From contig CALUZS010000016.1 in the NCBI GenBank assembly GCA_944325355.1, positions 1 through 64,000 on the forward strand: DNA of 64,000 bases, in the 5' to 3' direction. Numbering within the stretch: position 1 is the stretch's first letter; each line of letters begins with the position of its first letter. Positions 7,888 through 18,300 of this stretch are shown here, in pieces. Source of the DNA: an uncultured Parabacteroides sp. (lineage in GTDB: Bacteria > Bacteroidota > Bacteroidia > Bacteroidales > Tannerellaceae). The position numbers were made by a program, and so were the translations under genes. Below the pieces are notes generated by a model. The model was not told the origin of the DNA. It ran no database searches and worked only from the letters and a program-made list of their open reading frames with translations.

Positions 7888-9261
7888 ATGAAAGATATGA
7901 AACAAATCATCATCCTTGGCAGTGCCGCCCTCTTGTTGGCGGGCTGCTCCTTATATAAACCATATTCCCGTCCGGAGGTGGAAGTGGATAACCTCTATGG
8001 GGAAGGCGTGGAAGCTACGGATACCGTCTCCATTGCCAACCTGTCGTGGACGGAACTGTTTACCGACCCCCTGTTGCAGGAGCTTATACGCGAGGGGCTG
8101 GAGAACAACACCGATTTGGGCATTGCCCGCCTGCGAGTGAAGGAAGCGGAAGCCACCCTCTTCTCCTCGCGACTTGCCTACCTGCCGTCGCTCAACCTCG
8201 CACCGCAGGGCGAAGTGAGCAGTTACGACGGTGCGGAAGCCGCCAAGACCTATAACCTTGCCGTCTCCGCAGGGTGGGAGCTGGACCTGTTCGGCAAGCT
8301 GACCAATGCCAAGCGTGGGGCACGTGCTGCCCTCGAGGGCTCCCGTGCGTACAGCCAGGCGGTACAGACACAGCTGGTTGCCACCATCGCCAACAGTTAC
8401 TACAACCTGCTCATGCTGGATTGCCAGGTGGATATAAGCCGCCGCACCGTGGACTCATGGAAAGAGATTGTGCGTACCTACGAAGCCAAGATGCGCGTGG
8501 GCGAAGCTACCGAAGCCGCCGTTGCACAGGCAAAGGCGAGCATGCTGTCGGTAGAGGCGTCGCTGCTCACGTTGGAGAAGCAGGTGAAGCAGCAAGAGAA
8601 CTCCCTCTCCCTGCTGCTCGGGTCGGTGCCGAGGAGCATCGAGCGTTCCTCGTTGGACGAGCAGCATTTCCCCGACAACCTGGCGGTAGGCGTGCCCCTT
8701 CAGTTGCTTGGCAAGCGCCCCGATGTCCGCCAGGCGGAGTATTCGTTGGCACAGGCATTCTATGCCACCAATGCCGCACGTGCCGCCTTTTACCCGAGCA
8801 TCACGCTGAGTGGCTCGGCAGGCTGGACGAACAACTCGGGGACGGCTATCGTGAACCCCGGCAACTGGTTGCTTAGCGCCATCAGTTCGCTCACACAGCT
8901 ACTCTTCAACCGGGGGCAGAACATAGCCAACATGCGCATCGCCAAGGCGCAACAGGAAGAGGCGCTGTTGTCGTTCAAGCAGAGCCTTCTGAAGGCAGGC
9001 AGCGAGGTGAACGACGCCTTGGTGCAATGGCAGGCGGCAGACGCGCGCCTGGTAGTGGTAGGCGAGCAGGTGGAAACCTTGCAATCGGCTGTGGAGCATA
9101 CACGTAAGCTGATGGAATACAGCAGCCGTTCCTCCTATCTGGAGGTGCTCACTGCCCAGCAGTCGCTCTTGCTGGCAGAACTGACCGAAGCCAACGACCG
9201 CTTCGATAAGATACAGGGAGTCATCAACCTTTACCATGCACTGGGAGGTGGTGCCGAATAA
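7888..9261 (+). CDS. RND efflux outer-membrane factor lipoprotein (OprM/TolC type)
   Basis: The 457-residue product is the outer-membrane channel of the tripartite pump. A signal peptide ends in the lipobox LLLAGC (Cys about 17 from the second Met), followed by SLYKPYSRPEVEV as in NodT/OprM lipoproteins. The duplicated OEP helical domain follows: LGIARLRVKEAEA in the first half and GKRPDVRQAEYSLAQAFYA in the second, each ahead of an outer-membrane strand segment. The frame is open 91 codons upstream to 7615, but AAAGAG just before the ATG at 7888 and the signal peptide place the start there (7897 is also possible). It appears intact and could still serve other pumps. Confidence 0.9.
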   Translation: MKDMKQIIILGSAALLLAGCSLYKPYSRPEVEVDNLYGEGVEATDTVSIANLSWTELFTDPLLQELIREGLENNTDLGIARLRVKEAEATLFSSRLAYLPSLNLAPQGEVSSYDGAEAAKTYNLAVSAGWELDLFGKLTNAKRGARAALEGSRAYSQAVQTQLVATIANSYYNLLMLDCQVDISRRTVDSWKEIVRTYEAKMRVGEATEAAVAQAKASMLSVEASLLTLEKQVKQQENSLSLLLGSVPRSIERSSLDEQHFPDNLAVGVPLQLLGKRPDVRQAEYSLAQAFYATNAARAAFYPSITLSGSAGWTNNSGTAIVNPGNWLLSAISSLTQLLFNRGQNIANMRIAKAQQEEALLSFKQSLLKAGSEVNDALVQWQAADARLVVVGEQVETLQSAVEHTRKLMEYSSRSSYLEVLTAQQSLLLAELTEANDRFDKIQGVINLYHALGGGAE

Positions 9262-9281
9262 TACGGAGAGAAGGAGGCGTT

Positions 9282-10640
9282 ATGCAACGTGATGCGATTG
9301 ATTTGGGTACGGTGAACGTCTATTCACTGTTCAAGAAGTATTTTGTCCCTACCTTGCTCGGGATGCTGAGCATGTCGGCGGTGACTACCATCGACGGCAT
9401 CTTCGTGGGGCACGGCGTGGGTAGCGACGGCATCGCGGCGGTGAACATCTGCTTGCCTGCCATCATGCTGCTGACGGGTGTCGGTCTGATGGTCGGTGCA
9501 GGATGCTCGGTCGTGGCGTCCATCCACCTGTCGAGGGGCAAAGTCAAGGCTGCGCGTCTGAACGCCACACAGGCGTTGGCGTTTGTCTCTGCCGTGGCAT
9601 TGTTACTTGCCGTATGTATCATATCCTTCCCAGACCAGGCAGCACGGTTGCTCGGCTTGTCCGAGCACCTGCTGCCAATGGTAAAGGACTACCTGCTGTG
9701 GCTTGTCCCGTCTTGGTTGTTCTCGGTATGGGCATCGGTGTCGTTGTTCATCATCCGTCTCGATGGCTCTCCGAAGCTGGCGATGTGGTGTAACCTGATT
9801 AGCGCCATTATCAATATAGTACTCGATTGGATTTTCATCTTTCCCCTGGGTTGGGGAGTGATGGGTGCCGCTTTGGCAACCTCCATTAGCCTGATGGTGG
9901 GCGGGATGATTGCTATTATTTACTTGATGTTCTATGCGAAGACGCTCCGGCTCTATCCACTAAAGGTAAGCATGAAGAGCTTCCGCTTGTCGGTGCGCAA
10001 CTTGGGCTACCAGTGCCGCGTAGGGTTCTCCGCCTTGTTGGGTGAAGCCACCCTTGCCATGCTGATGTTTGTAGCGAACCATGTGTTCATGCACTATCTG
10101 GGCGACGATGGGGTCGGGGCTTTTGGCATAGCATGTTACTATACTCCTTTCGTGTTTATGATAGGGAATGCCATCGCACAGTCAGCCCAACCTATCATCA
10201 GTTATAACTTCGGGCTGGGCCGCAATGACCGTGTGCGCAAGACGCTGACGATAGCCTTGTGTACGGCTGTGGTCTGTGGGCTTGTCGTGTCGACGGCATT
10301 CCTGTTGTTTCTCAGCACGCTGGTCGGTCTGTTCGTCAGCCTGGATAGCGAAGCTGCGCGTATGGCAATCGAGGGCTTCCCGTTGTTCGCTTTGGGATTT
10401 GTGTGTTTCATTGTCAACCTGTCTGCTATTGGGTATTACCAAAGCGTCGAGCGAGTGAAGCCCTCTTTATGGTTCTCGTTCATGCGGGGGTTCCTGTTCC
10501 TTGTCCCTTCGTTTCTCTTGTTGCCGAGCTTATATGGAGCAAAGGGCATCTGGCTTGCTATGCCCCTGTCTGAATTGCTGACAACTTTCTGCATTGTAGA
10601 CTATTACCTCTATACTCGAATGAAGAGGGAATACATATAA
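9282..10640 (+). CDS. MATE-family multidrug exporter
   Basis: The 452-residue membrane protein has twelve hydrophobic segments in two homologous halves, the MATE fold. Typical motifs include VTTIDGIFVGHGVGSDGIAA near residue 35-55 and an equivalent NAIAQSAQPIISYNFGLG at the start of the second half. The family exports cationic drugs in exchange for Na+ or H+. It starts 20 bases after the outer-membrane-factor gene, at GTTATG, and shares its GC-rich base use, so it belongs to the same efflux operon. With the RND pump broken, this is the only complete inner-membrane transporter of the locus. Confidence 0.9.
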   Translation: MQRDAIDLGTVNVYSLFKKYFVPTLLGMLSMSAVTTIDGIFVGHGVGSDGIAAVNICLPAIMLLTGVGLMVGAGCSVVASIHLSRGKVKAARLNATQALAFVSAVALLLAVCIISFPDQAARLLGLSEHLLPMVKDYLLWLVPSWLFSVWASVSLFIIRLDGSPKLAMWCNLISAIINIVLDWIFIFPLGWGVMGAALATSISLMVGGMIAIIYLMFYAKTLRLYPLKVSMKSFRLSVRNLGYQCRVGFSALLGEATLAMLMFVANHVFMHYLGDDGVGAFGIACYYTPFVFMIGNAIAQSAQPIISYNFGLGRNDRVRKTLTIALCTAVVCGLVVSTAFLLFLSTLVGLFVSLDSEAARMAIEGFPLFALGFVCFIVNLSAIGYYQSVERVKPSLWFSFMRGFLFLVPSFLLLPSLYGAKGIWLAMPLSELLTTFCIVDYYLYTRMKREYI

Positions 10641-10663
10641 CCTGGGTGTTCCAGATAGTACAT

Positions 10664-10713
10664 TTCCCCATGTAGCCGGAGAGCCGAGCGTATTCTCCGG
10701 ATCCATGGGGGAA
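10664..10713. other. Long hairpin in the 224-base gap after the efflux operon
   Basis: TTCCCCATG (10664-10672) and CCGGAGA (10676-10682) pair with TCTCCGG (10694-10700) and CATGGGGGAA (10704-10713), leaving two 3-base internal bulges and an 11-base loop. No T tract follows, so it is either a Rho-assisted end of the efflux transcript or an mRNA-stabilising hairpin. I see nothing else clear in 10641-10864. Confidence 0.5.
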
Positions 10714-10864
10714 TAATGGGAGAGTATGCTGACCTGTTGAAGGAGTTGCCAAGTATGTACTTAAATATGCTGTGCAACATTCTTAACGTTTTTTTATATA
10801 TTTCGTTCTTTGGTTAAGAAGAACACTTCTATATTTAAATTGTTTCTGGAACAAGATTTCAAAT

Positions 10865-11662
10865 ATGGAAAAGCTGCTGCCAAATATGGAAAAAGTAGAA
10901 GAGAACTATAAAGTGCCGAATTTAGAGAAAGGCATAGCAGTTCTTGAATATCTGTCTTTGCGGTCGGCAGGGGAGACTTTGCAAGATATAAAGTCTGCAT
11001 TGGATATATCCCAAACGACGGCTTATCGTATCTTGAATACGTTGGTACGTTTGGAGTATCTTTATTTTAATGAGGAAACCAAGAAATACAAGCTTTCCCG
11101 TAAATTATTGACATTGGGTTTCAGGACGTTGAATGAACACAGCCTGTTAGAGACGGTTCTACCGCATTTGCGGGATTTGCGTGATCGGGTAAAAGAGACG
11201 GCTTGTTTTGGGGTGTTAGGCGATGAGAAAGGAATCTTTATCGAACAGGCGCAAGGATATCATACATTCCGGTTCGTCTTATCTCCCGGGAAACCGTTTG
11301 AGTTGCATTGTTCGGCTCCGGGCAAGGCAATCATGGCTTATCTTCCGAATACGGTACGAGACCGTTATTTGTCTTATATGACATTTCCCCGGTATAATGA
11401 CCGGACGATTACTTCCCGGGAGGTTTATTTGAGGGAATTGGAAAGTGTTCGAAAGAAGGGATATGCGATAGATAATGAGGAAGAGATGAGTGGCGTTATT
11501 TGCGTGGGTGCTCCGATTCTTAATTATACGGGATATCCTTGTGGTGCTATTTGGATCTCAGGACCGAAAGACCGTTTGTCTGATAGTGTAATAAGCGATA
11601 CGGTGAAAGTCATTAAGGAGGTTGCAGGAGAAATCTCAAATGAATTAGGATTTAAAAAATAA
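10865..11662 (+). CDS. IclR-family transcriptional regulator
   Basis: The 265-residue product has the IclR layout. An N-terminal winged helix (residues about 18-80, with GETLQDIKSALDISQTTAYR as the helix-turn-helix) is followed by the GAF-like ligand domain. In that domain SPGKPFELHCSAPGKAIMAYL is the family signature and GYAIDNEEEMSGVICVGAPI is the second conserved block. IclR proteins bind small organic acids or sugar-derived metabolites. The stop lies 9 bases before the next gene, so the regulator is probably the first gene of the haem-protein cluster and controls its own operon. Base composition drops back to the AT-richer chromosomal level here. Confidence 0.9.
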   Translation: MEKLLPNMEKVEENYKVPNLEKGIAVLEYLSLRSAGETLQDIKSALDISQTTAYRILNTLVRLEYLYFNEETKKYKLSRKLLTLGFRTLNEHSLLETVLPHLRDLRDRVKETACFGVLGDEKGIFIEQAQGYHTFRFVLSPGKPFELHCSAPGKAIMAYLPNTVRDRYLSYMTFPRYNDRTITSREVYLRELESVRKKGYAIDNEEEMSGVICVGAPILNYTGYPCGAIWISGPKDRLSDSVISDTVKVIKEVAGEISNELGFKK

Positions 11663-11671
11663 ATATCTACC

Positions 11672-13447
11672 ATGGGCTCACATAAATACTTAAGGAGAAA
11701 CTTATTGGTGGCTTGTCTTGCCGGTTGTTGCCTTTTAGGGGTTTTTGCCGGGAATCCACCATTGTTCACTACGGATATCGTGGTGAATGGGAACGGAGAG
11801 TTGTTGATGACTCAAAAAGGAACTAAGTGTTTAGATATATATTCGTCAGGCGATAGGAAATTACTTTATTCTTATCCGTTGGATGAGGTACCTACCGGGT
11901 TGCTACTGGACGGAGAGAATGTATATGTAACAACTTTTGGAAATACAGGACATCTGCAGTTCCTTTCTTTGAAGTCCGGACAGGTAGAATATTCCATACC
12001 GACCGGTTCTGGGGCATGCCACCCGATGTTTGGTCCGGACAAGAAACATATATATGTATGTAATCAGTTCTCTAATACGGTTGTGGAGGTGGATCCTGCT
12101 ATGCGCAAGGTCGTTCGACGCGTGGAAGTCTTGCGCGAGCCAAAATCTGCGGTCTTTAGTAAGGATGGGAAGTATATGTTTGTTGCGAATTATTTGCCTT
12201 CCCAAAGGGCGGATTTGGATGTCGTTGCCGCTTGTGTTTCCGTGATAGAAATGGACGGGTTTACGAAAGTGAAGGATATCCAATTAGCGAACGGGAGCAA
12301 TGCTTTGCGGGGAATGTGTATCACACCGGATGGCAAATATATATATGTATCGCATAATTTGGGACGTTTCACTGTACCGACTTCGCAACTCCAACAGGGA
12401 TGGATGAATACGAGTGCTTTTAGTATTATTGATGTGGCAAAACAAACGTTTGCCGGTGCAATATTGGTGGATGAACCAGAACGGGGTGCTGCGGGCATTT
12501 GGAATATAGCTTGCGATGAGGAGCATATCTTTATTTCCCATAGTGGAACGCATGAGATAAGTGTAATAGACCATCCTGCGATGTTGGAGAAGTTCGAGTC
12601 TTATCCGAATAAAAGCCGGTTGGACTATGATTTGAATTTCTTGTATGGTCTTCGTGAGCGGGTGGCTTTGCAAGGAAATGGACCACGTCGATTCATCTTT
12701 TCCGGAGATAAATTGATTGTCCCCACTTACTTTGCTGATATTTTAAATACAGTAGATATAAATACGTTGGCGGTCTCTGCTGTAAACTTGAATCCTGAAC
12801 GGGAGGAGACTCCGGAGAATAAGGGAGAAAAATATTTTAATGACGCATTCCATTGTTATCAGGGATGGCAGAGTTGTAATGGGTGCCATCCGGGTGAAGC
12901 CCGTACGGATGGAATGAATTGGGATTTGATGAATGATGGAGTTGGAAATTCGAAGAATTGCAAGAGCCTATTATATTCCCATGTGACACCTCCAAGTATG
13001 ATTTCCGGTATTCGTGAAACAGCAGAATATGCGGTTCGGGCCGGATTTAAATTTATTCAGTTTTATGAGCCGGAAGGGGATATGGCGGAATGTGTTGATG
13101 CGTATTTGAAATCATTGAAGCCGGTTCCCAGTCCATATCTGGTAAATGGTGAGTTATCAGAAAAAGCGAAAGAGGGAAGAAAGGTATTTGATAAATTGAA
13201 ATGCGGAGAATGCCATAGCGGACCTTATTATACGGATATGAAATATCATCGTATAGGAGAAGATGTAGAATTTGAGAAAGGCTGGGACACACCAACGTTA
13301 ATAGAAGTTTGGCGTACGGCTCCCTACTTGTTTGATGGCCGCGCGGCTACGATGGAGGATGTGTTTAAAGTTCATAAGCACGGCATTGATAGAAAAGTAT
13401 CAGATAGGGATATCAAAGCGTTGACGGAATATGTGAATTCTTTATAA
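11672..13447 (+). CDS. Secreted beta-propeller protein fused to a di-haem cytochrome c domain
   Basis: The 591-residue product begins with a membrane-spanning signal segment (LVACLAGCCLLGVFAGN). Residues about 30-375 form a YVTN/lactonase-type beta-propeller with repeated KHIYVCNQFSNTVVEVDP-like blades. The C-terminal 200 residues resemble MauG/di-haem cytochrome c peroxidases: CNGCH at 402-406 and CGECH at 511-515, with DTPTLIEVWRTAPYLFDGRA between the second haem and the C-terminus. It is therefore an exported c-type cytochrome, needing a cytochrome c maturation system. A propeller joined to a di-haem domain matches the fused beta-gamma subunit of hydrazine synthase in layout. The gene starts 9 bases after the IclR gene. 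Its substrate is unknown. Confidence 0.8.
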   Translation: MGSHKYLRRNLLVACLAGCCLLGVFAGNPPLFTTDIVVNGNGELLMTQKGTKCLDIYSSGDRKLLYSYPLDEVPTGLLLDGENVYVTTFGNTGHLQFLSLKSGQVEYSIPTGSGACHPMFGPDKKHIYVCNQFSNTVVEVDPAMRKVVRRVEVLREPKSAVFSKDGKYMFVANYLPSQRADLDVVAACVSVIEMDGFTKVKDIQLANGSNALRGMCITPDGKYIYVSHNLGRFTVPTSQLQQGWMNTSAFSIIDVAKQTFAGAILVDEPERGAAGIWNIACDEEHIFISHSGTHEISVIDHPAMLEKFESYPNKSRLDYDLNFLYGLRERVALQGNGPRRFIFSGDKLIVPTYFADILNTVDINTLAVSAVNLNPEREETPENKGEKYFNDAFHCYQGWQSCNGCHPGEARTDGMNWDLMNDGVGNSKNCKSLLYSHVTPPSMISGIRETAEYAVRAGFKFIQFYEPEGDMAECVDAYLKSLKPVPSPYLVNGELSEKAKEGRKVFDKLKCGECHSGPYYTDMKYHRIGEDVEFEKGWDTPTLIEVWRTAPYLFDGRAATMEDVFKVHKHGIDRKVSDRDIKALTEYVNSL

Positions 13448-13458
13448 AAAGAAAAGAT

Positions 13459-14553
13459 ATGAGCTATTGCGATAGGATATGCTACTCCATAAGGAAGGCC
13501 AAGCCGGCAGACTTTTCCGTGATGGTAGATGAGTTATTATCTCAGCTGCCACAGAATGTAATCATTTTGCGACTGGCGTTTTTTGGCACGCCATTTTCTA
13601 ATGAGGATTATATTGCACATAAAGTTTTGTTGCGGGAAAAAATCCGGTGTTTCTTCGGTAATGATGAGCCGGCTTTAAGTTATGTGTCTCAACCTCCGAT
13701 GGATGCTCCATTGGTGATGGAGGTTCATAGTTATCTTCCCGATTCAGATGACCGGATTATTTTTAAGCATTATCAGCAGATCTCTTATGTCTTGATGGAA
13801 AATAGGGCAGGGCGTTTTTTGTTTGCTGGAGGTTTTCAAGGTGACGTGCTCCACTTCGGGATAGAACAACAATCTGTGGAATCCTTTCGTTTATTGGGAG
13901 AGGTATTGGGAAAAGAGGGATTTCTTTGGAATATGATTGTTCGTCAATGGAATTATATCGAGAAAATTACGGCTTTTGATGGAGCAGACCAACATTATCA
14001 GGCATTTAACAATGTTCGATCCGATTTTTATGGAAAGGCAGAGTGGAGCAATGGTTATCCGGCAGCTACAGGAATCGGTGCAAATCTGGGTGGCATTCTG
14101 ATTGATGTGGATGCTGTACAGTTTATTTCTCCAGATGTTTTTTCTTCCCCAATTGATAATAGATTACAAGTTGCGGCTCATGCTTATTCGGAACGGGTCT
14201 TGGCGACTTCCAAGGAAAAGAAAACAACTCCTAAATTTGAACGTGCGAAAAGTATCTCTTTTCAAGACCGTAAATTGATTTATATCTCGGGTACAGCTGC
14301 TATCCGAGGGGAGGAAAGTCTGGTGGATGTTGGTTTGGAAAGACAACTCCGGATTACGATGGAGAATATTGCGGAATTGATAGGAGACGCAAGTTTGAAG
14401 GTTTTGCGGGTTTATTTAAAAAATAAATCGGATTACGAAGAAGCAATGCAATTGATGGAATCTTATGATTTGAATATTCCGATTTCTTATATGTGGGCGG
14501 ATGTCTGCAGAGATGAATTATTAGTCGAAATTGAGGGAATTGCTATACGTTGA
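13459..14553 (+). CDS. Chorismatase/Rid-superfamily-like enzyme
   Basis: The 364-residue cytosolic protein has no signal peptide. Its central part, VRQWNYIEKI then YQAFNNVRSDFYG and GYPAATGIGANLGG, and its C-terminal half, LIYISGTAAIRGEESL, VGLERQL and DELLVEIEGIAIR, resemble chorismatases of the FkbO/Hyg5/XanB2 group. Those are two-domain relatives of the YjgF/RidA fold that hydrolyse chorismate to hydroxybenzoates or dihydroxycyclohexadiene acids. The Rid-type glutamate in VEIEG is present. It starts 11 bases after the di-haem gene and is clearly co-transcribed. Alternative: a Rid-type deaminase with a different substrate. Family membership is moderately sure; the reaction is not known. Confidence 0.6.
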   Translation: MSYCDRICYSIRKAKPADFSVMVDELLSQLPQNVIILRLAFFGTPFSNEDYIAHKVLLREKIRCFFGNDEPALSYVSQPPMDAPLVMEVHSYLPDSDDRIIFKHYQQISYVLMENRAGRFLFAGGFQGDVLHFGIEQQSVESFRLLGEVLGKEGFLWNMIVRQWNYIEKITAFDGADQHYQAFNNVRSDFYGKAEWSNGYPAATGIGANLGGILIDVDAVQFISPDVFSSPIDNRLQVAAHAYSERVLATSKEKKTTPKFERAKSISFQDRKLIYISGTAAIRGEESLVDVGLERQLRITMENIAELIGDASLKVLRVYLKNKSDYEEAMQLMESYDLNIPISYMWADVCRDELLVEIEGIAIR

Positions 14554-14665
14554 GAAAAATTGGAACATTAGACTGAAAAGAAAATAGGAAAGGCAATGGT
14601 CCGGAAAAACATGCCTTGAAGATTGTACGAATTCTTGTAACATTAATAATTAATAAAATAAAACA

Positions 14666-15235
14666 ATGGCTTATTCTAAAAAGTACACAAATGCTGATTT
14701 CTATAAAGATGGCAAATTTCAGCAGGATGTCGCTATGAAGGCGATGAAAGATATGTTTGATTTTTATGGGATCCCTTTTACTGAGTTGATGGCTAAGGAT
14801 ATGTGGGTAACCGATTTTGGTTTGGGCGATTTCGAGCATGTCGGTATGGGTGGTATTTTTTGGATCAATGATCCTGAATATGCTTATTTTGCTCATGCTA
14901 TCTACTTGTTGCCGGGTCAGATGATACCGGAACATGCTCACGTGAAAACGGAGTATCCTGCTAAACACGAGTCTTGGATGGTAGAGAAAGGTTGGGTTTA
15001 TAATTTTTCGGAGATAGGAGAAGAGAGTTCGAATGCTCCTGAGATTCCGGCTGTACATGGACCTGTCAAGAGTAAGAATTTCGTAGTTCAGAAAGTGGGA
15101 GATGTTCTTCGTTTGAAGAAATTGGAGTCATTCCATTTCATGATGGCAGGACCGGAAGGTGCTGTTGTGGATGAGTGGGCTTGCTATCATGACAATGCAG
15201 GTTTGCGTTTTACAAACGCTAAGGCTGCATTATAA
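14666..15235 (+). CDS. D-lyxose-isomerase-like cupin protein
   Basis: The 189-residue protein carries one cupin domain. LPGQMIPEHAHVKTEYPAKH (residues 82-101), then E102, supplies the metal ligands His90, His92 and Glu102 of the D-lyxose ketol-isomerase family. A distal histidine lies in ESFHFMMAG near residue 160. That family interconverts D-lyxose and D-xylulose (or mannose and fructose) using a divalent metal. No signal peptide is seen, so it is cytosolic. It lies in the haem-protein cluster, 112 bases after the chorismatase-like gene and 89 bases before the giant secreted protein. Its association with cytochromes is unusual; a sugar or sugar-acid substrate for the cluster is one reading. 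Confidence 0.65.
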   Translation: MAYSKKYTNADFYKDGKFQQDVAMKAMKDMFDFYGIPFTELMAKDMWVTDFGLGDFEHVGMGGIFWINDPEYAYFAHAIYLLPGQMIPEHAHVKTEYPAKHESWMVEKGWVYNFSEIGEESSNAPEIPAVHGPVKSKNFVVQKVGDVLRLKKLESFHFMMAGPEGAVVDEWACYHDNAGLRFTNAKAAL

Positions 15236-15324
15236 AGATATTGGTTTATCCGTTTTGAAAATCTATTTTAAAACAGATGAACGTTAAGTTTTCAATTGTG
15301 AATTTCTTAAATCAGATTGAATAC

Positions 15325-18300
15325 ATGAATAAATGCTATATATTAATAACTATCTTCTTGTTCGCTACCCTTTTTGTTTCGGCAAATCCGGAACAAAACC
15401 AGGTGGATAATTGGATTGAAGCGTCAATTAAGCAGAAAGCCAAACTTCGTGTCTCACTGGTAAAAGCGAATATGCCGGTTGTCTCTGCTTGGATTAAGGC
15501 GAAGCAGAAAGCGGTTCCGATGTCAGCAGACCTAACCGGACAGGAGAAGCTTGTACTGGTTACTTCCGCTGGTCCGGATGGCAATAACTGGGATTGGGGA
15601 ACTTGGGCGAATGCAAAGTTGATCAAGGCGGATGGAAGTTCGGTTTGGTTGGATGAGTTGGAACCTGAATATTGGACTTCGGGAACGAACAGTATCCCAA
15701 AGAATGTAGACATATATGGAAATCCATTAGTTATTGCGGGTAAAAAGTATGATCATAGCGTGTTGTGCCATGCTAATGGTGTGATGGTTTATGATATAAA
15801 TAAGGAATATGTGCGATTCGAGACCGAGGTAGGTTTGTCCGACCAATCGACTGTTGGTAGTGTGTTTTTCCGTATTATGAATGTTTATCCGAAAGAGGAG
15901 GCCGCAGCATTGTTGGCGGCTTATCCAGAGGAATTGACTACATTGAATATGAATATAGACGGGTTAGAGACTTGGTTGACAACTTGTGATGCATCTGCAG
16001 AGCATGACTTGGTATTGAATATGGCAACTCAGTTGAAGAAGGATACATTCGTAAAGAACGCTGTGAAAAAGATTGAAGCGGAAAAGGATGTAAATACCCA
16101 GATCCGTGAATATCTGAAGTTGTATGAGAAAATACAACGTATCTGTGGTTTGCAGCGGGATTTAAGCTGGTTGAATATAGAAGCAATTCGTCTTGCTTTC
16201 AATGATATGAAGAAGATGAAAGAATTTGATGTGTCTAAATATCAACCGGTTTTGAATGAACTGGAAAAACAGGTAGCAAAAGGTTTTGATGATATTTATG
16301 GTGGGGATGATGCCGCTTTGGACAATGCGGAGAAAGCGATAGCCAATAAGCGTACTATATTGTTGGCAAATCCGTTTTTGGATGGAGACAAGGTGTTGGC
16401 TTCCCGTTTTAAATTAGGGAAAAACGCTCATAAGGCAATGGCTCCCGAATTGGGAACTCAAGCAAATAATTGGAGTAACCAAGAATCTGCCCCAAGGAAT
16501 GGTTTTGATGCAGATATTGTTGAATTGAGTAATCTGCGTGGGGATGTGCAAGTCCGGTCGGTTTACAAGCCGGATAATGGTTCTTCTATTGCTGATTTAA
16601 GATTGCATTGGGATGGAGATCGTGCAATGTTTACCCAGACGATGCCGGATAAACGCTGGAATGTGTTCGAAGTGAAATTGGATGGCACCGGTCTCAAACA
16701 ATTGATAAATAATGAGGAACCTGATTTGGAGTTTTATGATGGAACCTATTTGCCGGATGGACGTATCATCGCAAATTCGAATATTGGTTATCAGGGTGTG
16801 CCTTGTGTAAATGGGGATGATCCTGTGGGAAATATGGTGCTTTATTCACCAGAGAACCAGAACCTGCGTCGTCTGACATTTGACCAAGACGCTAATTGGA
16901 ATCCGGTAATTATGAATAATGGCCGTGTGATGTATACTCGATGGGAATATACGGATTTGACTCACTATTATTCCCGTATAGTGATGAGTATGAACCCGGA
17001 TGGAACGGAACAGAAAGCTTTGTATGGAAGTGGTTCCATGTTCCCGAACAGTACATTTGATATTCAGCCTTTGCCTAATCATGGTTCCGCTTTCGTAGGA
17101 ATTATTTCCGGCCATCATGGTATTGCCCGCTCCGGTCGATTAATCATATTCGACCCAGCGAAAGCTCGTAAAGGAGCAGCTGGTATGGTACAGGAGATTC
17201 CTTATCGGAATAGGGAAATCAAGGAACTTATCAAAGACGAATTGGTGAATGACGTATGGCCACAGTTTATCAAGCCTTCTCCATTGAATGACAAGTATTT
17301 TTTGGTGGCAGCCAAGTTGGATCCACATGATTTGTGGGGAATTTATTTGGTGGATGTTTTTGATAATGTGACTTGTTTACAAAAAGTGGAAGGCGAAGGT
17401 TACATTAGTCCGGTGTTGGTAAGAAAAGTTAAGACTCCTCCTGCTATACCGGATCGCGTAAAGTTGAACGAGAAGGAAGCTACGGTTTTTATTCAGGATA
17501 TTTATGAAGGGGAAGGCTTGAAAGGCATTCCTCGCGGGACGGTGAAAGCTCTTCGTTTGCATGCGTATGAATATGCTTATGTGAAGACCCCTTCAGATCA
17601 TAATTGGCATGGAATACAGTCAGGTTGGGATATCAAGCGTATTTTGGGTACAGTTCCTGTGGAGGAGGATGGATCTGCTATCTTTAAAATACCGGCAAAT
17701 ACACCGATTTCCATTCAGCCTTTGGATGAGGATGGCGTTGCGATCCAATGGATGCGAAGTTGGTTAACCGGACAACCTGGTGAGATTGTGTCTTGTGTCG
17801 GTTGTCACGAAGATCAGAATCAAATTCCTATACCGAAACGTGTGATTGCTTCTCAAAAGGCTCCGAATCCGTTGACTCCTCCTGAAGGCGGGGTACGCTC
17901 ATTTACGTTCGATTTGGAGATTCAGCCTATTTTGGACCGGGCTTGTGTCGCTTGCCATAATGGAGAGGGTAAGGCGTTCGATTTGCGTGGCGGAAAGAAA
18001 GATAAGTTGGGTTATGGTACCTCATATTTGAATCTGCATCCGTATGTGCATCGTCAAGGAGGCGAAGGTGATATGGTTGTTCTTCAGCCTTATGAATATC
18101 ATCCGAATACGAGTGAGTTGGTTCGTATGTTGAAGAAAGGACATTACAATGTGCAATTGACGGATAAAGAGTGGAGGACTTTGTATAATTGGATTGACTA
18201 CAATGCTCCGGATAAAGGGTATTTCAATGCGAATGTTCTTTCGAAAAAGATAATTCCTTACCAGGGTTTTGACCAAATCGAGCGGCGTAAGGAATTGATG

